Positions 17,332-25,053 of a stretch of 64,000 nt of DNA are shown here, one piece after another. Each line of letters starts with the position of its first letter. Positions within the stretch are counted from its first letter, which is position 1. The DNA comes from Mycobacterium sp. Root265 (lineage in GTDB: Bacteria; Actinomycetota; Actinomycetes; Mycobacteriales; Mycobacteriaceae). The stretch spans positions 591,618 through 655,617 of the forward strand of contig NZ_LMJA01000001.1 of the NCBI RefSeq assembly GCF_001428895.1. Reading direction: 5' to 3'. The notes beneath the pieces are model-generated. The model worked only from the letters and a program-made list of their open reading frames with translations, was not told the origin of the DNA and ran no database searches. A program made the translations under genes and the position numbers.

Positions 17332-20028
17332 TCAGCCGATCGGGACGACGAGGGCCGCCGTGTTGTAGCCGCTGACCCGCACCCAACGCGGCCGGGGAGC
17401 GCCGTCGGGGACGGTGGCATGCACCTCGACGGTCTCTCCCGGGAACACCGTCACGTAGTTGTCGCTGTAGCGGATCGGCAGGATCTCGTCGCCGTCGCGG
17501 GTGGCCAGGATCTCGGCGCGCTCGAAAAAGGCGATGCGCCCGGTCGTGTTGCGTAGCCGGACTCTCACCCCGTCGTCCCCGTGGTGCTCGGCGCTGACCT
17601 GCAGTGGCACCTTCGCCATCCGGTTCAGTGCCGTCATGTCGGCCCAGCTGACCTGGCGGGTCTCGAACGGCCCGTCGGCGGCCGGATCGCCGGCATCATC
17701 GCGCTGCTGGGACTGCCAGTACACGTTCTGGGCGACGACGGCCCCGTCCGCGCCGATCAGTTCGCAACGCACGAAGAACACCGGTGAATCGCGGGCCACC
17801 CGCGGCAGGGTGAGGACCGCGCGCGCATCCCCGGAGCCGACGTCAATACCGGCGGCGGTGCGGTCATCCCGGACCCGGCCCGCCACGTCGTAGACGCGGA
17901 CCCGGGCCGTCAGACCGGTGGCCTTCGCCGGGCTCTGGTTGACCACGGTGATATCGGCCCTGCTGTGGTCGCCGCCGGCGTAGGCGTCGAAGACCACCGA
18001 CAGCGGACGCAATCCGGTCTTGGCGCCGTAATAGGCCCCGCCGGGGCGCAGGTACCAGTCGAAGATGTGGGCGAAGAACGACGGCCAGTGACTGTTGAGC
18101 ATCCAGTAGATGGTCATCTTGTGTTCGGCCCATCCCTGTGCGGCGAAGGCCTCGAACTGGGCGCGCGTCGACTCGTACTGTGCCAGTTGGGCTTTGCGCG
18201 CGAACTCCTCGGCTCCCGAGGAGGGCCCGTAGCGCCGGTTGACCGCCCGTTGCACGCTGGTCAGCGCGGCATTGCGTGGATCGGACCCGGCATGGAAGAA
18301 CCAGGTGTCATCGATGGGCCACAGGGCGTCCGGCGGGATGAACGTGCGCAGGCTGGCGTACGGCGGAATGTGTTCGTTGTCGCCCTGCTCCGCGGTCGCC
18401 CCGCGGGTGGCCGGATAGCGGCCGGCGAACCAGTAACTCGGTGCCCGCCAACTGTAGGGACCGGCCATGTGGATACCGTCCCAGTCCTCTCGTGCCCGGG
18501 CGGACACCGTGTCGACGACCGCGTTCTGCCAGTGCAGATCCCGCAGCACGGCGTGGTACTGGCTACGCAGAGGTTCCGGGGGTATCCCGTCACTTGCGTT
18601 GGCCCACACCGCAACCGATGGGTGGGAACGCAGCATCCGAGCCTGCGAGCGCAGGCTGGCCTGGGCGACGGCACGGTCCTCGTCGTCCCACTGCTCCCAT
18701 TTCTCCCACTGGTTGCAGCACATCCAGCCCACCATCAGCGGGATGCCGAGTTGGTCGGCCCGTTCGAAGAACCGCTCCCCCGGGATCTTCGACTCCAGGC
18801 GCAACATGTTCAGCCCGAGGTCGCGGACATAGCCCAGGGTCGCGTCCTCCCGGCGGGGATCGTCGCGGAACAGCAGGTCCGGGGTGTACACCGCGCCGCG
18901 CACCAGGAAGTCCCTGCCGTTGACCGCGAGATAGAAGTTTCCTCCGCTGCCCGGGAAACGCTCGTCATCGTCCCGGTGCTGAGTGAACGTCCGGATGCCG
19001 AAACGCTGCGTACTGGTATCGATCACGCGGTTGTAGTGGCGGAACTCCAGCTTGAGGTCATACAACGCGGGATCGCCCAGCGTGTAGGGCCACCACAGAT
19101 CCGGGCGATCGACCACCAGTGCCCCGAACCGGTCCGGGTCGAAGGTGACCTCTCGACGTTCGCCGGGGCCCAGCGTGACCGTCTGGTCGACGCTGACGTC
19201 GGGTTTGCCGGCACGGCTGATGGTGGCCCGCAGCATTCCGCGCACCCGGCGTGCAGAGTCGTTGCGCACATCGGCGTACACCGTCAGCCGCGCGGAATCC
19301 GCCTCGGGCAGCCGAAGATCGGTGTTCACCGTGGCCGCCCCGATGTCGACCGCGCCGGACGCGGTCAGATACACCGGTTTGAAGATGCCCGCATTGCGAT
19401 CGGGCACAAAGGAATTGCCCGGCCGCCCCAGATACTGCGAGTTGATCCAGTCATACCAGCTGTCGGCGAGCTCAACCCCGTCGACGTCCTGCATCGACCG
19501 TTCCGGAATGACTTTGACGGCCAGGACATTCGGACCGTCGACCAGGTGATCGGTGACATCGACCTCATGGTCGACGTACATCCCGACCAGCTGCGCGCTG
19601 TCGGCGATGAGCTCGCCGTTGAGCCACACCTCGGCGCGGTAGTTGATGCCGGGGAAATCGAGGCGGTAGGTCGAATGCCCGGCAGGCGCGGTGAATGTGG
19701 TGCGGTACCACCAGTCCTGCAGGTAGAGGTCCTGCGGGACGGCATCGCGCAGATTCGTTCCGTCGTAGAGGTTCTGGTAGGTGCCGTCCTGCTGCAGCGC
19801 ATCCAGCACGGTCGCCGGCATCCGGGACACCTGGTGCCACGCCGGCTCGACTGCCTGATAACTCTGCCGCGAGATCTCCGGACCGAGGGCCGACAGCCGG
19901 CCCGAGGCCGCCAGCGTCCACCCCGTGGCGAGCTCGACGGTCACCGGTGCGGGATCCGACCGGCTGAACAGCGCGTGGTCGCCGGCGCTCACCAGCAGCA
20001 ACACCACCGTGAGAAGGACACCGACCAC
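17332..20028 (-). CDS. GH2 family glycosidase, exo-beta-D-glucosaminidase-like
   Basis: About 900 residues. A hydrophobic anchor or signal (VVGVLLTVVLLLVS) is followed by a GH2 jelly-roll sugar-binding domain (LQDWWYRTTFTAP, VWLNGELIADSAQLVGMY), an immunoglobulin-like domain, the catalytic barrel (NFYLAVNGRDFLVRGAVYTPD, LGLNMLRLESKIPGERFFE, VWANASDGIPPEP) and C-terminal beta domains. The Asp in NASDGIPP aligns with the acid/base Asp of CsxA-type exo-glucosaminidases rather than the NE pair of beta-galactosidases. It is probably exported and acts on amino-sugar polymers. The GTG at 20028 lacks a ribosome binding site; an ATA at 20055 has one. Confidence 0.85.
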   Translation of the reverse strand: MVGVLLTVVLLLVSAGDHALFSRSDPAPVTVELATGWTLAASGRLSALGPEISRQSYQAVEPAWHQVSRMPATVLDALQQDGTYQNLYDGTNLRDAVPQDLYLQDWWYRTTFTAPAGHSTYRLDFPGINYRAEVWLNGELIADSAQLVGMYVDHEVDVTDHLVDGPNVLAVKVIPERSMQDVDGVELADSWYDWINSQYLGRPGNSFVPDRNAGIFKPVYLTASGAVDIGAATVNTDLRLPEADSARLTVYADVRNDSARRVRGMLRATISRAGKPDVSVDQTVTLGPGERREVTFDPDRFGALVVDRPDLWWPYTLGDPALYDLKLEFRHYNRVIDTSTQRFGIRTFTQHRDDDERFPGSGGNFYLAVNGRDFLVRGAVYTPDLLFRDDPRREDATLGYVRDLGLNMLRLESKIPGERFFERADQLGIPLMVGWMCCNQWEKWEQWDDEDRAVAQASLRSQARMLRSHPSVAVWANASDGIPPEPLRSQYHAVLRDLHWQNAVVDTVSARAREDWDGIHMAGPYSWRAPSYWFAGRYPATRGATAEQGDNEHIPPYASLRTFIPPDALWPIDDTWFFHAGSDPRNAALTSVQRAVNRRYGPSSGAEEFARKAQLAQYESTRAQFEAFAAQGWAEHKMTIYWMLNSHWPSFFAHIFDWYLRPGGAYYGAKTGLRPLSVVFDAYAGGDHSRADITVVNQSPAKATGLTARVRVYDVAGRVRDDRTAAGIDVGSGDARAVLTLPRVARDSPVFFVRCELIGADGAVVAQNVYWQSQQRDDAGDPAADGPFETRQVSWADMTALNRMAKVPLQVSAEHHGDDGVRVRLRNTTGRIAFFERAEILATRDGDEILPIRYSDNYVTVFPGETVEVHATVPDGAPRPRWVRVSGYNTAALVVPIG

Positions 20029-20052
20029 GGCGGTCCAGCGTCTCGGTGTCGC

Positions 20053-20070
20053 TATGGTGTCGCTCCCCTC
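20053..20070 (-). other. Ribosome binding site and probable ATA start of the GH2 gene
   Basis: Reading the minus strand, GAGGGGAG (20070-20063) is followed by seven bases and then ATA (20055-20053), in frame with the GH2 gene. Starting there adds nine residues (ATPRRWTAV after the initiator), giving the basic n-region that the hydrophobic leader otherwise lacks. No ATG, GTG or TTG lies between this ribosome binding site and 20028. It could be a true non-canonical start or a recent ATG-to-ATA change. Confidence 0.55.
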
Positions 20071-20151
20071 GCCTCGGCCGGCACTTCATTGTGCCCGGCC
20101 GAGGCGATCAGGGTCGGTTCGAGGAAGTCGCCGCTCTCAGAACAGGTCCTC

Positions 20152-20895
20152 TCAGAACAGGTCTTTGTGCGGGACGTCGGTGATCAGACCACCGTCGACC
20201 ACGAATTCCGCGCCGGTCGAGAAGGACGACTCGTCGCTGGCCAGGAACACCACGAAGGTCGAGACCTCCTCGGAGCGGCCCGGCCGGCCCAACGGCGAGG
20301 TGACCATGTCGTCGGGGAAGTGCTTGGTCATCGGGGTGCGGATGAAGCCGGGGTGCAGCGAGTTGATCCGGATGTTGAACTTGCCGAGTTCGATCGCGGC
20401 GGACTTGGCCAGCCCACGCACGGCCCACTTGGAGGCCACGTACGGGTGCACCATGGGTGCGCCGCGCAGGCCCTCGATGGAGGACACGTTGATGATGGAA
20501 CCGCCGCCGGCGGCCTTCATCTGTTCGACGACGGCCTGCATGCCCAGGAAGGTTCCGGTCAGGTTGACGTCGATGACCTTCTGCCATTTGGCCATATCGA
20601 ACTGGCCGATCTTCCCGAGTGCCACGATGCCCGCGTTGTTCACCAGCGTGGTGAGACCGCCGTAGGTCTCGACGGCGGTGTTGACCGCGGCGGCCCACTG
20701 ATCGGCATCGGTGACATCGAGGTGGACGTAGCGCACGGCATCGCCGAGCTCGGCGGCCAGCGCCTCACCCTTCTCGTCGAGGATGTCGCCGACGACCACC
20801 TTGGCGCCCTCGTCGATGAGCATCTTGGCGTGTGCGGCGCCCATTCCCTGTGCGCCGCCGCTGATGAGTACAACTTTTCCGTCCACGCGTCCCAT
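20152..20895 (-). CDS. Short-chain dehydrogenase, hydroxysteroid dehydrogenase type
   Basis: 247 residues, classical SDR. Cofactor motif GGAQGMG, acidic NAD-preferring residue in VVVGDI, then NNAG, the active-site Ser in INVSSIEG, and YVASK with catalytic Tyr and Lys. The family resembles 3-alpha/20-beta-hydroxysteroid dehydrogenases (FabG3-like). It is divergent from the DapB-like dehydrogenase, and a KstR-type motif lies between the two starts. That context supports a role in sterol side-chain or ring oxidation, but the substrate is inferred only. Confidence 0.88.
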   Translation of the reverse strand: MGRVDGKVVLISGGAQGMGAAHAKMLIDEGAKVVVGDILDEKGEALAAELGDAVRYVHLDVTDADQWAAAVNTAVETYGGLTTLVNNAGIVALGKIGQFDMAKWQKVIDVNLTGTFLGMQAVVEQMKAAGGGSIINVSSIEGLRGAPMVHPYVASKWAVRGLAKSAAIELGKFNIRINSLHPGFIRTPMTKHFPDDMVTSPLGRPGRSEEVSTFVVFLASDESSFSTGAEFVVDGGLITDVPHKDLF

Positions 20896-20928
20896 GAGGC
20901 GTCAGGCTACCGCAACGCCGAAATAAAC

Positions 20929-20942
20929 TAGAACCTGTTCCA
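20929..20942. promoter_or_regulatory. KstR-type operator
   Basis: TAGAACCTGTTCCA matches TnnAACnnGTTnnA, the published inverted motif of the TetR-family cholesterol regulator KstR, at every specified position. It lies 34 bases before the SDR start and 57 before the DapB-like start, so it could repress both divergent genes. Confidence 0.8.
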
Positions 20943-20998
20943 ATTTGTGTCCGACCCCCGCATACTGCGACCAGACCAAACACCGTGAGGAGACCTGT

Positions 20999-22075
20999 AT
21001 GGCCATTCGCGTGGCACTCGTCGGCACCGGAAACTGCGGCCGGCTGTCCCTGATTCAGCTCATCCAGGACCCCCGGTTCGAGCTCGTCGCGGTGGGCACC
21101 TCGACCGAGGCCAAGGTCGGCCGCGATGCGGGTGAACTGGCCGGACTGGACATCGTCACCGGAGTGACCGCCACGCCGGGCATCGAAGACGCGCTGGCGG
21201 CGAAGCCGGACTGCCTGGTGTACTGCGCGATGGGCGACACCCGCCCCGTCGAGGCGACGCGCGATGTGATGGCGGCGCTCTCGGCAGGGGTCAACGTGGT
21301 CGGGTCGGCGCCCGGCGGGCTGCAGTTCCCGTGGGGGGCGATGCCCGACAAGGCCATCGCCCGCGTGGAAGATGCCGCACAACAAGGGAATTCGAGCGTA
21401 TACATCACCGGCGTGGATCCCGGTTTTGCCACCGATCTGGTCCCGTTTGCGATCGCCAGCACCTGCCAGCGCATCGATCAGATCAAGACCATGGAGATCG
21501 CCGACTACGCCACCTATGACGGCGCCGAGGTGATGTCGATCGTGATGGGCTTCGGCAACCCCATCGACCAACCCGGCATGCTGTTCCTTCCCGGAATCCT
21601 GGGCGCGGCCTGGGGCACGGCGATCCGGATGCTGGCCGCCGGGCTGGGCGTCGAGGTCGACGAGATCACCGAGAACTACGAACTGGAGCCCGCCCCGGAG
21701 GACATTCCGGTTGCCACCGGTGTCATCGCCAAGGGCACGGTCGCCGCGATGCGGTTCGAGATCAACGGCATGGTCGCCGGCAAGCCGGTGATCGTCGTCG
21801 AGCACATCACCCGGGTGCGCGAGGACCTGCGCCCGGACTGGGCCCAACCGGCGCAACCCGGTGGCTCCTACCGGGTGGAGATCACCGGCGAACCGTCCTA
21901 TGTCGTCGACATCTGTCCGACCAGCAGCCGCGGCGATCACAACTACGCTGCGATCCTGGCCGCCGCCGGCCGGATCGTGAATGCCATTCCCGACGTGGTG
22001 GCCGCCGCACCCGGCATCCGCACGACGCTCGATCTGCCTCTGGGCACCGGTCGGGGTCTGGTGTATCCGGCCTGA
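20999..22075 (+). CDS. Dihydrodipicolinate reductase-like NAD(P)-dependent dehydrogenase
   Basis: 358 residues from ATG 20999, with GAGGAG six bases upstream. The N-terminal Rossmann fold has ALVGTGNCGRLSLIQLI and the second nucleotide-binding segment CLVYCAMGDTRPVE; the middle holds a DapB-like C-terminal domain with GVDPGFATDLVPFAIA. It is longer than true DapB and belongs to the group related to 2,4-diaminopentanoate dehydrogenase. In mycobacteria such genes are often KstR-associated; here a KstR-type site lies just upstream. The reaction is unknown, and true lysine biosynthesis is unlikely. Confidence 0.82.
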   Translation: MAIRVALVGTGNCGRLSLIQLIQDPRFELVAVGTSTEAKVGRDAGELAGLDIVTGVTATPGIEDALAAKPDCLVYCAMGDTRPVEATRDVMAALSAGVNVVGSAPGGLQFPWGAMPDKAIARVEDAAQQGNSSVYITGVDPGFATDLVPFAIASTCQRIDQIKTMEIADYATYDGAEVMSIVMGFGNPIDQPGMLFLPGILGAAWGTAIRMLAAGLGVEVDEITENYELEPAPEDIPVATGVIAKGTVAAMRFEINGMVAGKPVIVVEHITRVREDLRPDWAQPAQPGGSYRVEITGEPSYVVDICPTSSRGDHNYAAILAAAGRIVNAIPDVVAAAPGIRTTLDLPLGTGRGLVYPA

Positions 22076-22100
22076 TTCCGGCAGCACGCACAATGGAAGA

Positions 22101-22850
22101 GTGACCGACCCGCTCCCAGCCATCCTCTCCAGTCCGGCGGGCCCACACATCGGTGCGTTCTTCGATCTCGACGGGACGCTGGTTCGTGGGTTCACGGCGA
22201 CGGTGCATGCCGGGCACCGCATCCGCAACCGACAGTCCGGATTCGGTGAGCTGTCGGGGATCTTCGAGGCGAGCGTCCGCTACAAGCTGGGCCGGATGCA
22301 GTTCGCGAGGCTGTTGCAGCGCGCGGCCGGCTACCTGGCGGGCGAACCGCTGGCCGAGCTCGAGGCGCTCGGGGACGAGTTGTTCACCACCCGCGTCGCC
22401 GCGCGACTCTTCCCCGTGATGACGCGGGTGGTCGCCGCACACCAGGAACGCGGGCACACCGTGGCGATGAGTTCGTCGGCACTGACCATGCATGCGGGGC
22501 CGGTCGCCCGCCACCTCGGCATCGAACATGTGCTGTGCAACCACTTCGAGGTGGACGCCGAGGACAAGCTGACCGGACACATTGTCAGACCCATCGTGTG
22601 GGGACGCCAGAAGGCAAGAGCGGTCATGGAATTCAGCTCGCAACGCGGCATCGATCTGACCGAGAGCTTCTGCTACGCCGACGGGACCGAGGATCTGCCG
22701 GTACTCGACGCCGTCGGGCATCCCAACGCGGTCAATCCCCGGCCCGGACTCGCGGCCGCCGCGGCCAAGAACGGCTGGCCGGTGTTACGGGTCAGTTCCG
22801 AGGAGGACCGGCGGTGGTGGTCCCGCGCCCAGCGCCCCGGGATTCGATGA
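22101..22850 (+). CDS. HAD-IB family phosphatase, SerB-like
   Basis: 249 residues from GTG 22101, 25 bases after the DapB-like gene and likely in the same operon. HAD motif I is FFDLDGTLVRG, motif II is the Ser in AMSSSALTMH, the conserved Lys is in IVWGRQKARAV, and motif III is CYADGTEDLPVLDAVG. The GHRIRNRQS start resembles HAD-IB hydrolases found with lipid acyltransferases. The substrate is unknown, possibly a phosphorylated lipid or alcohol. Its last 59 bases overlap the convergent Bfd gene. Confidence 0.85.
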   Translation: MTDPLPAILSSPAGPHIGAFFDLDGTLVRGFTATVHAGHRIRNRQSGFGELSGIFEASVRYKLGRMQFARLLQRAAGYLAGEPLAELEALGDELFTTRVAARLFPVMTRVVAAHQERGHTVAMSSSALTMHAGPVARHLGIEHVLCNHFEVDAEDKLTGHIVRPIVWGRQKARAVMEFSSQRGIDLTESFCYADGTEDLPVLDAVGHPNAVNPRPGLAAAAAKNGWPVLRVSSEEDRRWWSRAQRPGIR

Positions 22851-22992
22851 TCGCGCGGACCGTGCGCCGGCACCGTCCGCAGTCGGCGCCGGCACCGCAG
22901 GCGAGGGCCACCTGTTTGGTCGTGGCGGCCCCGCCGTCCACCGCATCAGCCACCTCGTGGCTGGTGATGCCGTTGCAGAGGCAGACGAACAT
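22792..22992 (-). CDS. Bacterioferritin-associated ferredoxin (Bfd)-like protein
   Basis: 66 residues. Four cysteines in the Bfd [2Fe-2S] arrangement: C4 and C6 in MFVCLC, and the pair in ADCGRC. Bfd donates electrons to bacterioferritin to release stored iron. Its ATG overlaps the TGA of the upstream gene by one base, so translation is coupled. A second close copy lies at 60847, next to bfrA. The 3' end runs 59 bases into the convergent HAD gene. No iron box was seen upstream of this operon. Confidence 0.88.
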   Translation of the reverse strand: MFVCLCNGITSHEVADAVDGGAATTKQVALACGAGADCGRCRRTVRAIIESRGAGRGTTTAGPPRN

Positions 22993-23612
22993 CAGCCCTC
23001 GATGCGCATCATCTGCTGAAACTGGCCGATGAACACCGGCGGATAGGCACCCACCCCGGCCTCGGCGAGCCACTCGGCCGCATCGTCGGAATCGTGCAGC
23101 CAGCGCCGCGCGCTGAGTTCGTCATCGATCTGCTGCAGGATCAGCACCTCGTGCGGATCATCGAGGGCACGGAAGCTCCAGAAGCGCTGCACCCCGGAGG
23201 CATGAAAGGCCTTGGCAGCGCCGCGCACCCGAGCGTTCAGTTCGGCGATATCGGCGACCGAGGTCACCATGGACACCATCACCGGCGGGGCCGGATGTTC
23301 GTCATGATCGAAATCGATCCGTTCGAACAACTCACCGGCGAACACCGCGGGCAGGTCCTGGACACCGACGGCGTCGAACCAGTCGAAGAAGACCCGGGAC
23401 CGCAGCAGATCCAGCACCGGCTCGTGGGCGTGGATGCCGAGGATCACCAGAACGCGTTCGGGATCGGTCGTCGAGGTGTAGACCAGTACGTGATGGACGC
23501 CCATGTCAGCCAGGGCCTCGGTGCGGCGCTGCAGCAGCGGCCAGACCGTGGTCGGGTCGGGCACGCGGTAGTCCGACACCAGCACCAAGGAGTTGGCCAG
23601 CCAGTCCTTCAT
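22992..23612 (-). CDS. Two-repeat ABM-like (dimeric alpha-beta barrel) protein
   Basis: 206 residues, no signal peptide. Two similar halves can be seen: WPLLQRRTEALADMGVHHVLVYTSTTDPERVLVILGIH in the first, and VRGAAKAFHASGVQRFWSFRALDDPHEVLILQQID in the second. Each is consistent with a ferredoxin-like repeat of the antibiotic-biosynthesis-monooxygenase type. No catalytic residue can be named. The gene is translationally coupled to bfd, which hints at redox or haem/iron chemistry. Automated annotation sometimes calls similar mycobacterial proteins fatty-acid-CoA ligases, which the sequence does not support. Confidence 0.6.
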   Translation of the reverse strand: MKDWLANSLVLVSDYRVPDPTTVWPLLQRRTEALADMGVHHVLVYTSTTDPERVLVILGIHAHEPVLDLLRSRVFFDWFDAVGVQDLPAVFAGELFERIDFDHDEHPAPPVMVSMVTSVADIAELNARVRGAAKAFHASGVQRFWSFRALDDPHEVLILQQIDDELSARRWLHDSDDAAEWLAEAGVGAYPPVFIGQFQQMMRIEG

Positions 23613-23756
23613 CTCGTGGCACTCCCCGGGTCGTGGATACGGTGACTGTTAATGGAACTTCCGAAAAACGGTAATGGCATTCTCGCACGCTGTCGCCCTC
23701 TATACCGCTGATTGAGCGGGTGAACATTGCGGAAATCGGGGGCCGGGATACTAAAC

Positions 23757-23770
23757 TAGAACACGTTTCA
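23757..23770. promoter_or_regulatory. KstR-type operator upstream of the nitronate monooxygenase
   Basis: TAGAACACGTTTCA fits TnnAACnnGTTnnA at all fixed positions. It lies 37 bases before the GTG start of the nitronate monooxygenase gene. From memory, the M. tuberculosis homologue is also listed in the KstR regulon. Confidence 0.8.
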
Positions 23771-23806
23771 GTCTGCGATTCGCGATCGCCCAACTTAGGA
23801 GCCTGC

Positions 23807-24940
23807 GTGCATACTCCCCTCTGCGACCAATTGGGTATCGAATTCCCCATCTTCGCCTTCACCCACTGCCGCGACGTGGTGGTCGCGGTCAGCAAGGCCG
23901 GCGGGTTCGGCGTGCTGGGCGCGGTCGGTTTCACTCCCGAGCAGCTCGAGGTCGAACTCAACTGGATCGACGAGCACATCGGTGACCACCCCTATGGCGT
24001 GGACATCGTGATCCCGAACAAGTACGAGGGCATGGACGCCACCGACCTGTCCCCCGAGGTGCTCAAGAAGACGCTCAACGACCTCGTCCCCCAGGAACAC
24101 ATCGATTTCGCCAAGAAGGTGCTGTCCGACCACGGCGTGCCGGTCGATCACAGCGACGATGACGCGCTGCAGCTGCTGGGCTGGACCGAAGCGACGGCGA
24201 CCCCGCAGGTCGAGGTGGCTCTGCAGCACCCGAAGTGCACGTTGATCGCCAACGCGCTGGGCACCCCACCCGTCGACATGATCAAGCACATCCACGACGA
24301 GGGCCGTAAGGTCGCGGCGCTGTGCGGATCCCCGTCGCAGGCGCGTAAGCACGCCGACGCCGGCGTCGACATCATCATCGCCCAGGGCGGCGAGGCCGGC
24401 GGGCACAGCGGCGAGGTCGGCTCCATCGTGCTGTGGCCCCAGGTCGTCAAGGAGGTCGCGCCGGTTCCGGTGCTGGCCGCCGGCGGCATCGGCAGTGGCC
24501 AGCAGATCGCCGCGGCTCTGGCGCTCGGTGCCCAGGGCGCGTGGACGGGCTCGCAGTGGGTGATGGTCGAGGAGTCCGAGAACACCCCCGTGCAGCACGC
24601 CGCGTACGTGAAGGCCAGTAGCCGCGACACCGTGCGCAGCCGCTCCTTCACCGGGAAGCCCGCCCGCATGCTGCGAAACGACTGGACGGAGGCCTGGGAG
24701 AACCCGGACAACCCGAAGCCGCTGGGCATGCCCCTGCAGTACATGGTCTCCGGCATGGCGGTCGCTGCGACGCACAAGTTCCCCAATGAGTCCGTCGACG
24801 TCGCGTTCAACCCGATCGGCCAGGTCGTCGGCCAGTTCACCAAGGTCGAGAAGACCTCCGCGGTCATCGAGCGCTGGGTGCAGGAGTACCTGGAGGCGAC
24901 CAATACCCTCAACGAGCTCAACGAGGCGGCGTCGGTGTAA
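23807..24940 (+). CDS. Nitronate monooxygenase family flavoprotein
   Basis: 377 residues from GTG 23807, with AGGAG six bases upstream. The FMN barrel of the 2-nitropropane dioxygenase family shows as GIEFPIFAFTHCRDVVVAVSKAGGFGVLGA, then ADAGVDIIIAQGGEAGGH and VPVLAAGGIGSGQQIAAALALGAQGAWTGS. True nitronate oxidation is not certain, since members with sterol-linked regulation may oxidise other substrates. A KstR-type operator precedes it and a strong terminator follows it, so it forms a single-gene unit. It resembles what I remember of Rv1894c. Confidence 0.9.
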   Translation: MHTPLCDQLGIEFPIFAFTHCRDVVVAVSKAGGFGVLGAVGFTPEQLEVELNWIDEHIGDHPYGVDIVIPNKYEGMDATDLSPEVLKKTLNDLVPQEHIDFAKKVLSDHGVPVDHSDDDALQLLGWTEATATPQVEVALQHPKCTLIANALGTPPVDMIKHIHDEGRKVAALCGSPSQARKHADAGVDIIIAQGGEAGGHSGEVGSIVLWPQVVKEVAPVPVLAAGGIGSGQQIAAALALGAQGAWTGSQWVMVEESENTPVQHAAYVKASSRDTVRSRSFTGKPARMLRNDWTEAWENPDNPKPLGMPLQYMVSGMAVAATHKFPNESVDVAFNPIGQVVGQFTKVEKTSAVIERWVQEYLEATNTLNELNEAASV

Positions 24941-24955
24941 CCCACCAACAGACAC

Positions 24956-24991
24956 AAAAGGCCCTCAATCCTCCGCGATTGAGGGCCTTTT
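24956..24991 (+). terminator. Strong rho-independent terminator
   Basis: A perfect 15-bp stem (AAAAGGCCCTCAATC at 24956-24970 pairs with 24977-24991) encloses a 6-base loop and ends in TTTT. It starts 15 bases after the nitronate monooxygenase stop and has an A run on the other side, so it could also work on the minus strand. Confidence 0.92.
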
Positions 24992-25013
24992 GGGTCTGTT
25001 CGGCAGGTTTGAC

Positions 25014-25033
25014 TATGTATGATGCTCTACATA
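25014..25033. promoter_or_regulatory. Candidate TetR operator TATGTA-N8-TACATA
   Basis: Perfect 6-bp arms with an eight-base spacer, 20 bases before the TetR start at 25054 and after the upstream terminator. The AT-rich site stands out against GC-rich flanks and is placed for autorepression of the tetR-oxidoreductase operon. Confidence 0.6.
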
Positions 25034-25053
25034 ATCCGCTGAAGGGATCTCCC

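Noticed and set aside
17965-20931. 988-codon plus-strand open frame opposite the GH2 and SDR genes
   Set aside because: It runs antisense to two clear enzyme genes, is rich in His, Arg, Val and Gly and has no recognisable motif. It arises from GC-rich codon third positions.
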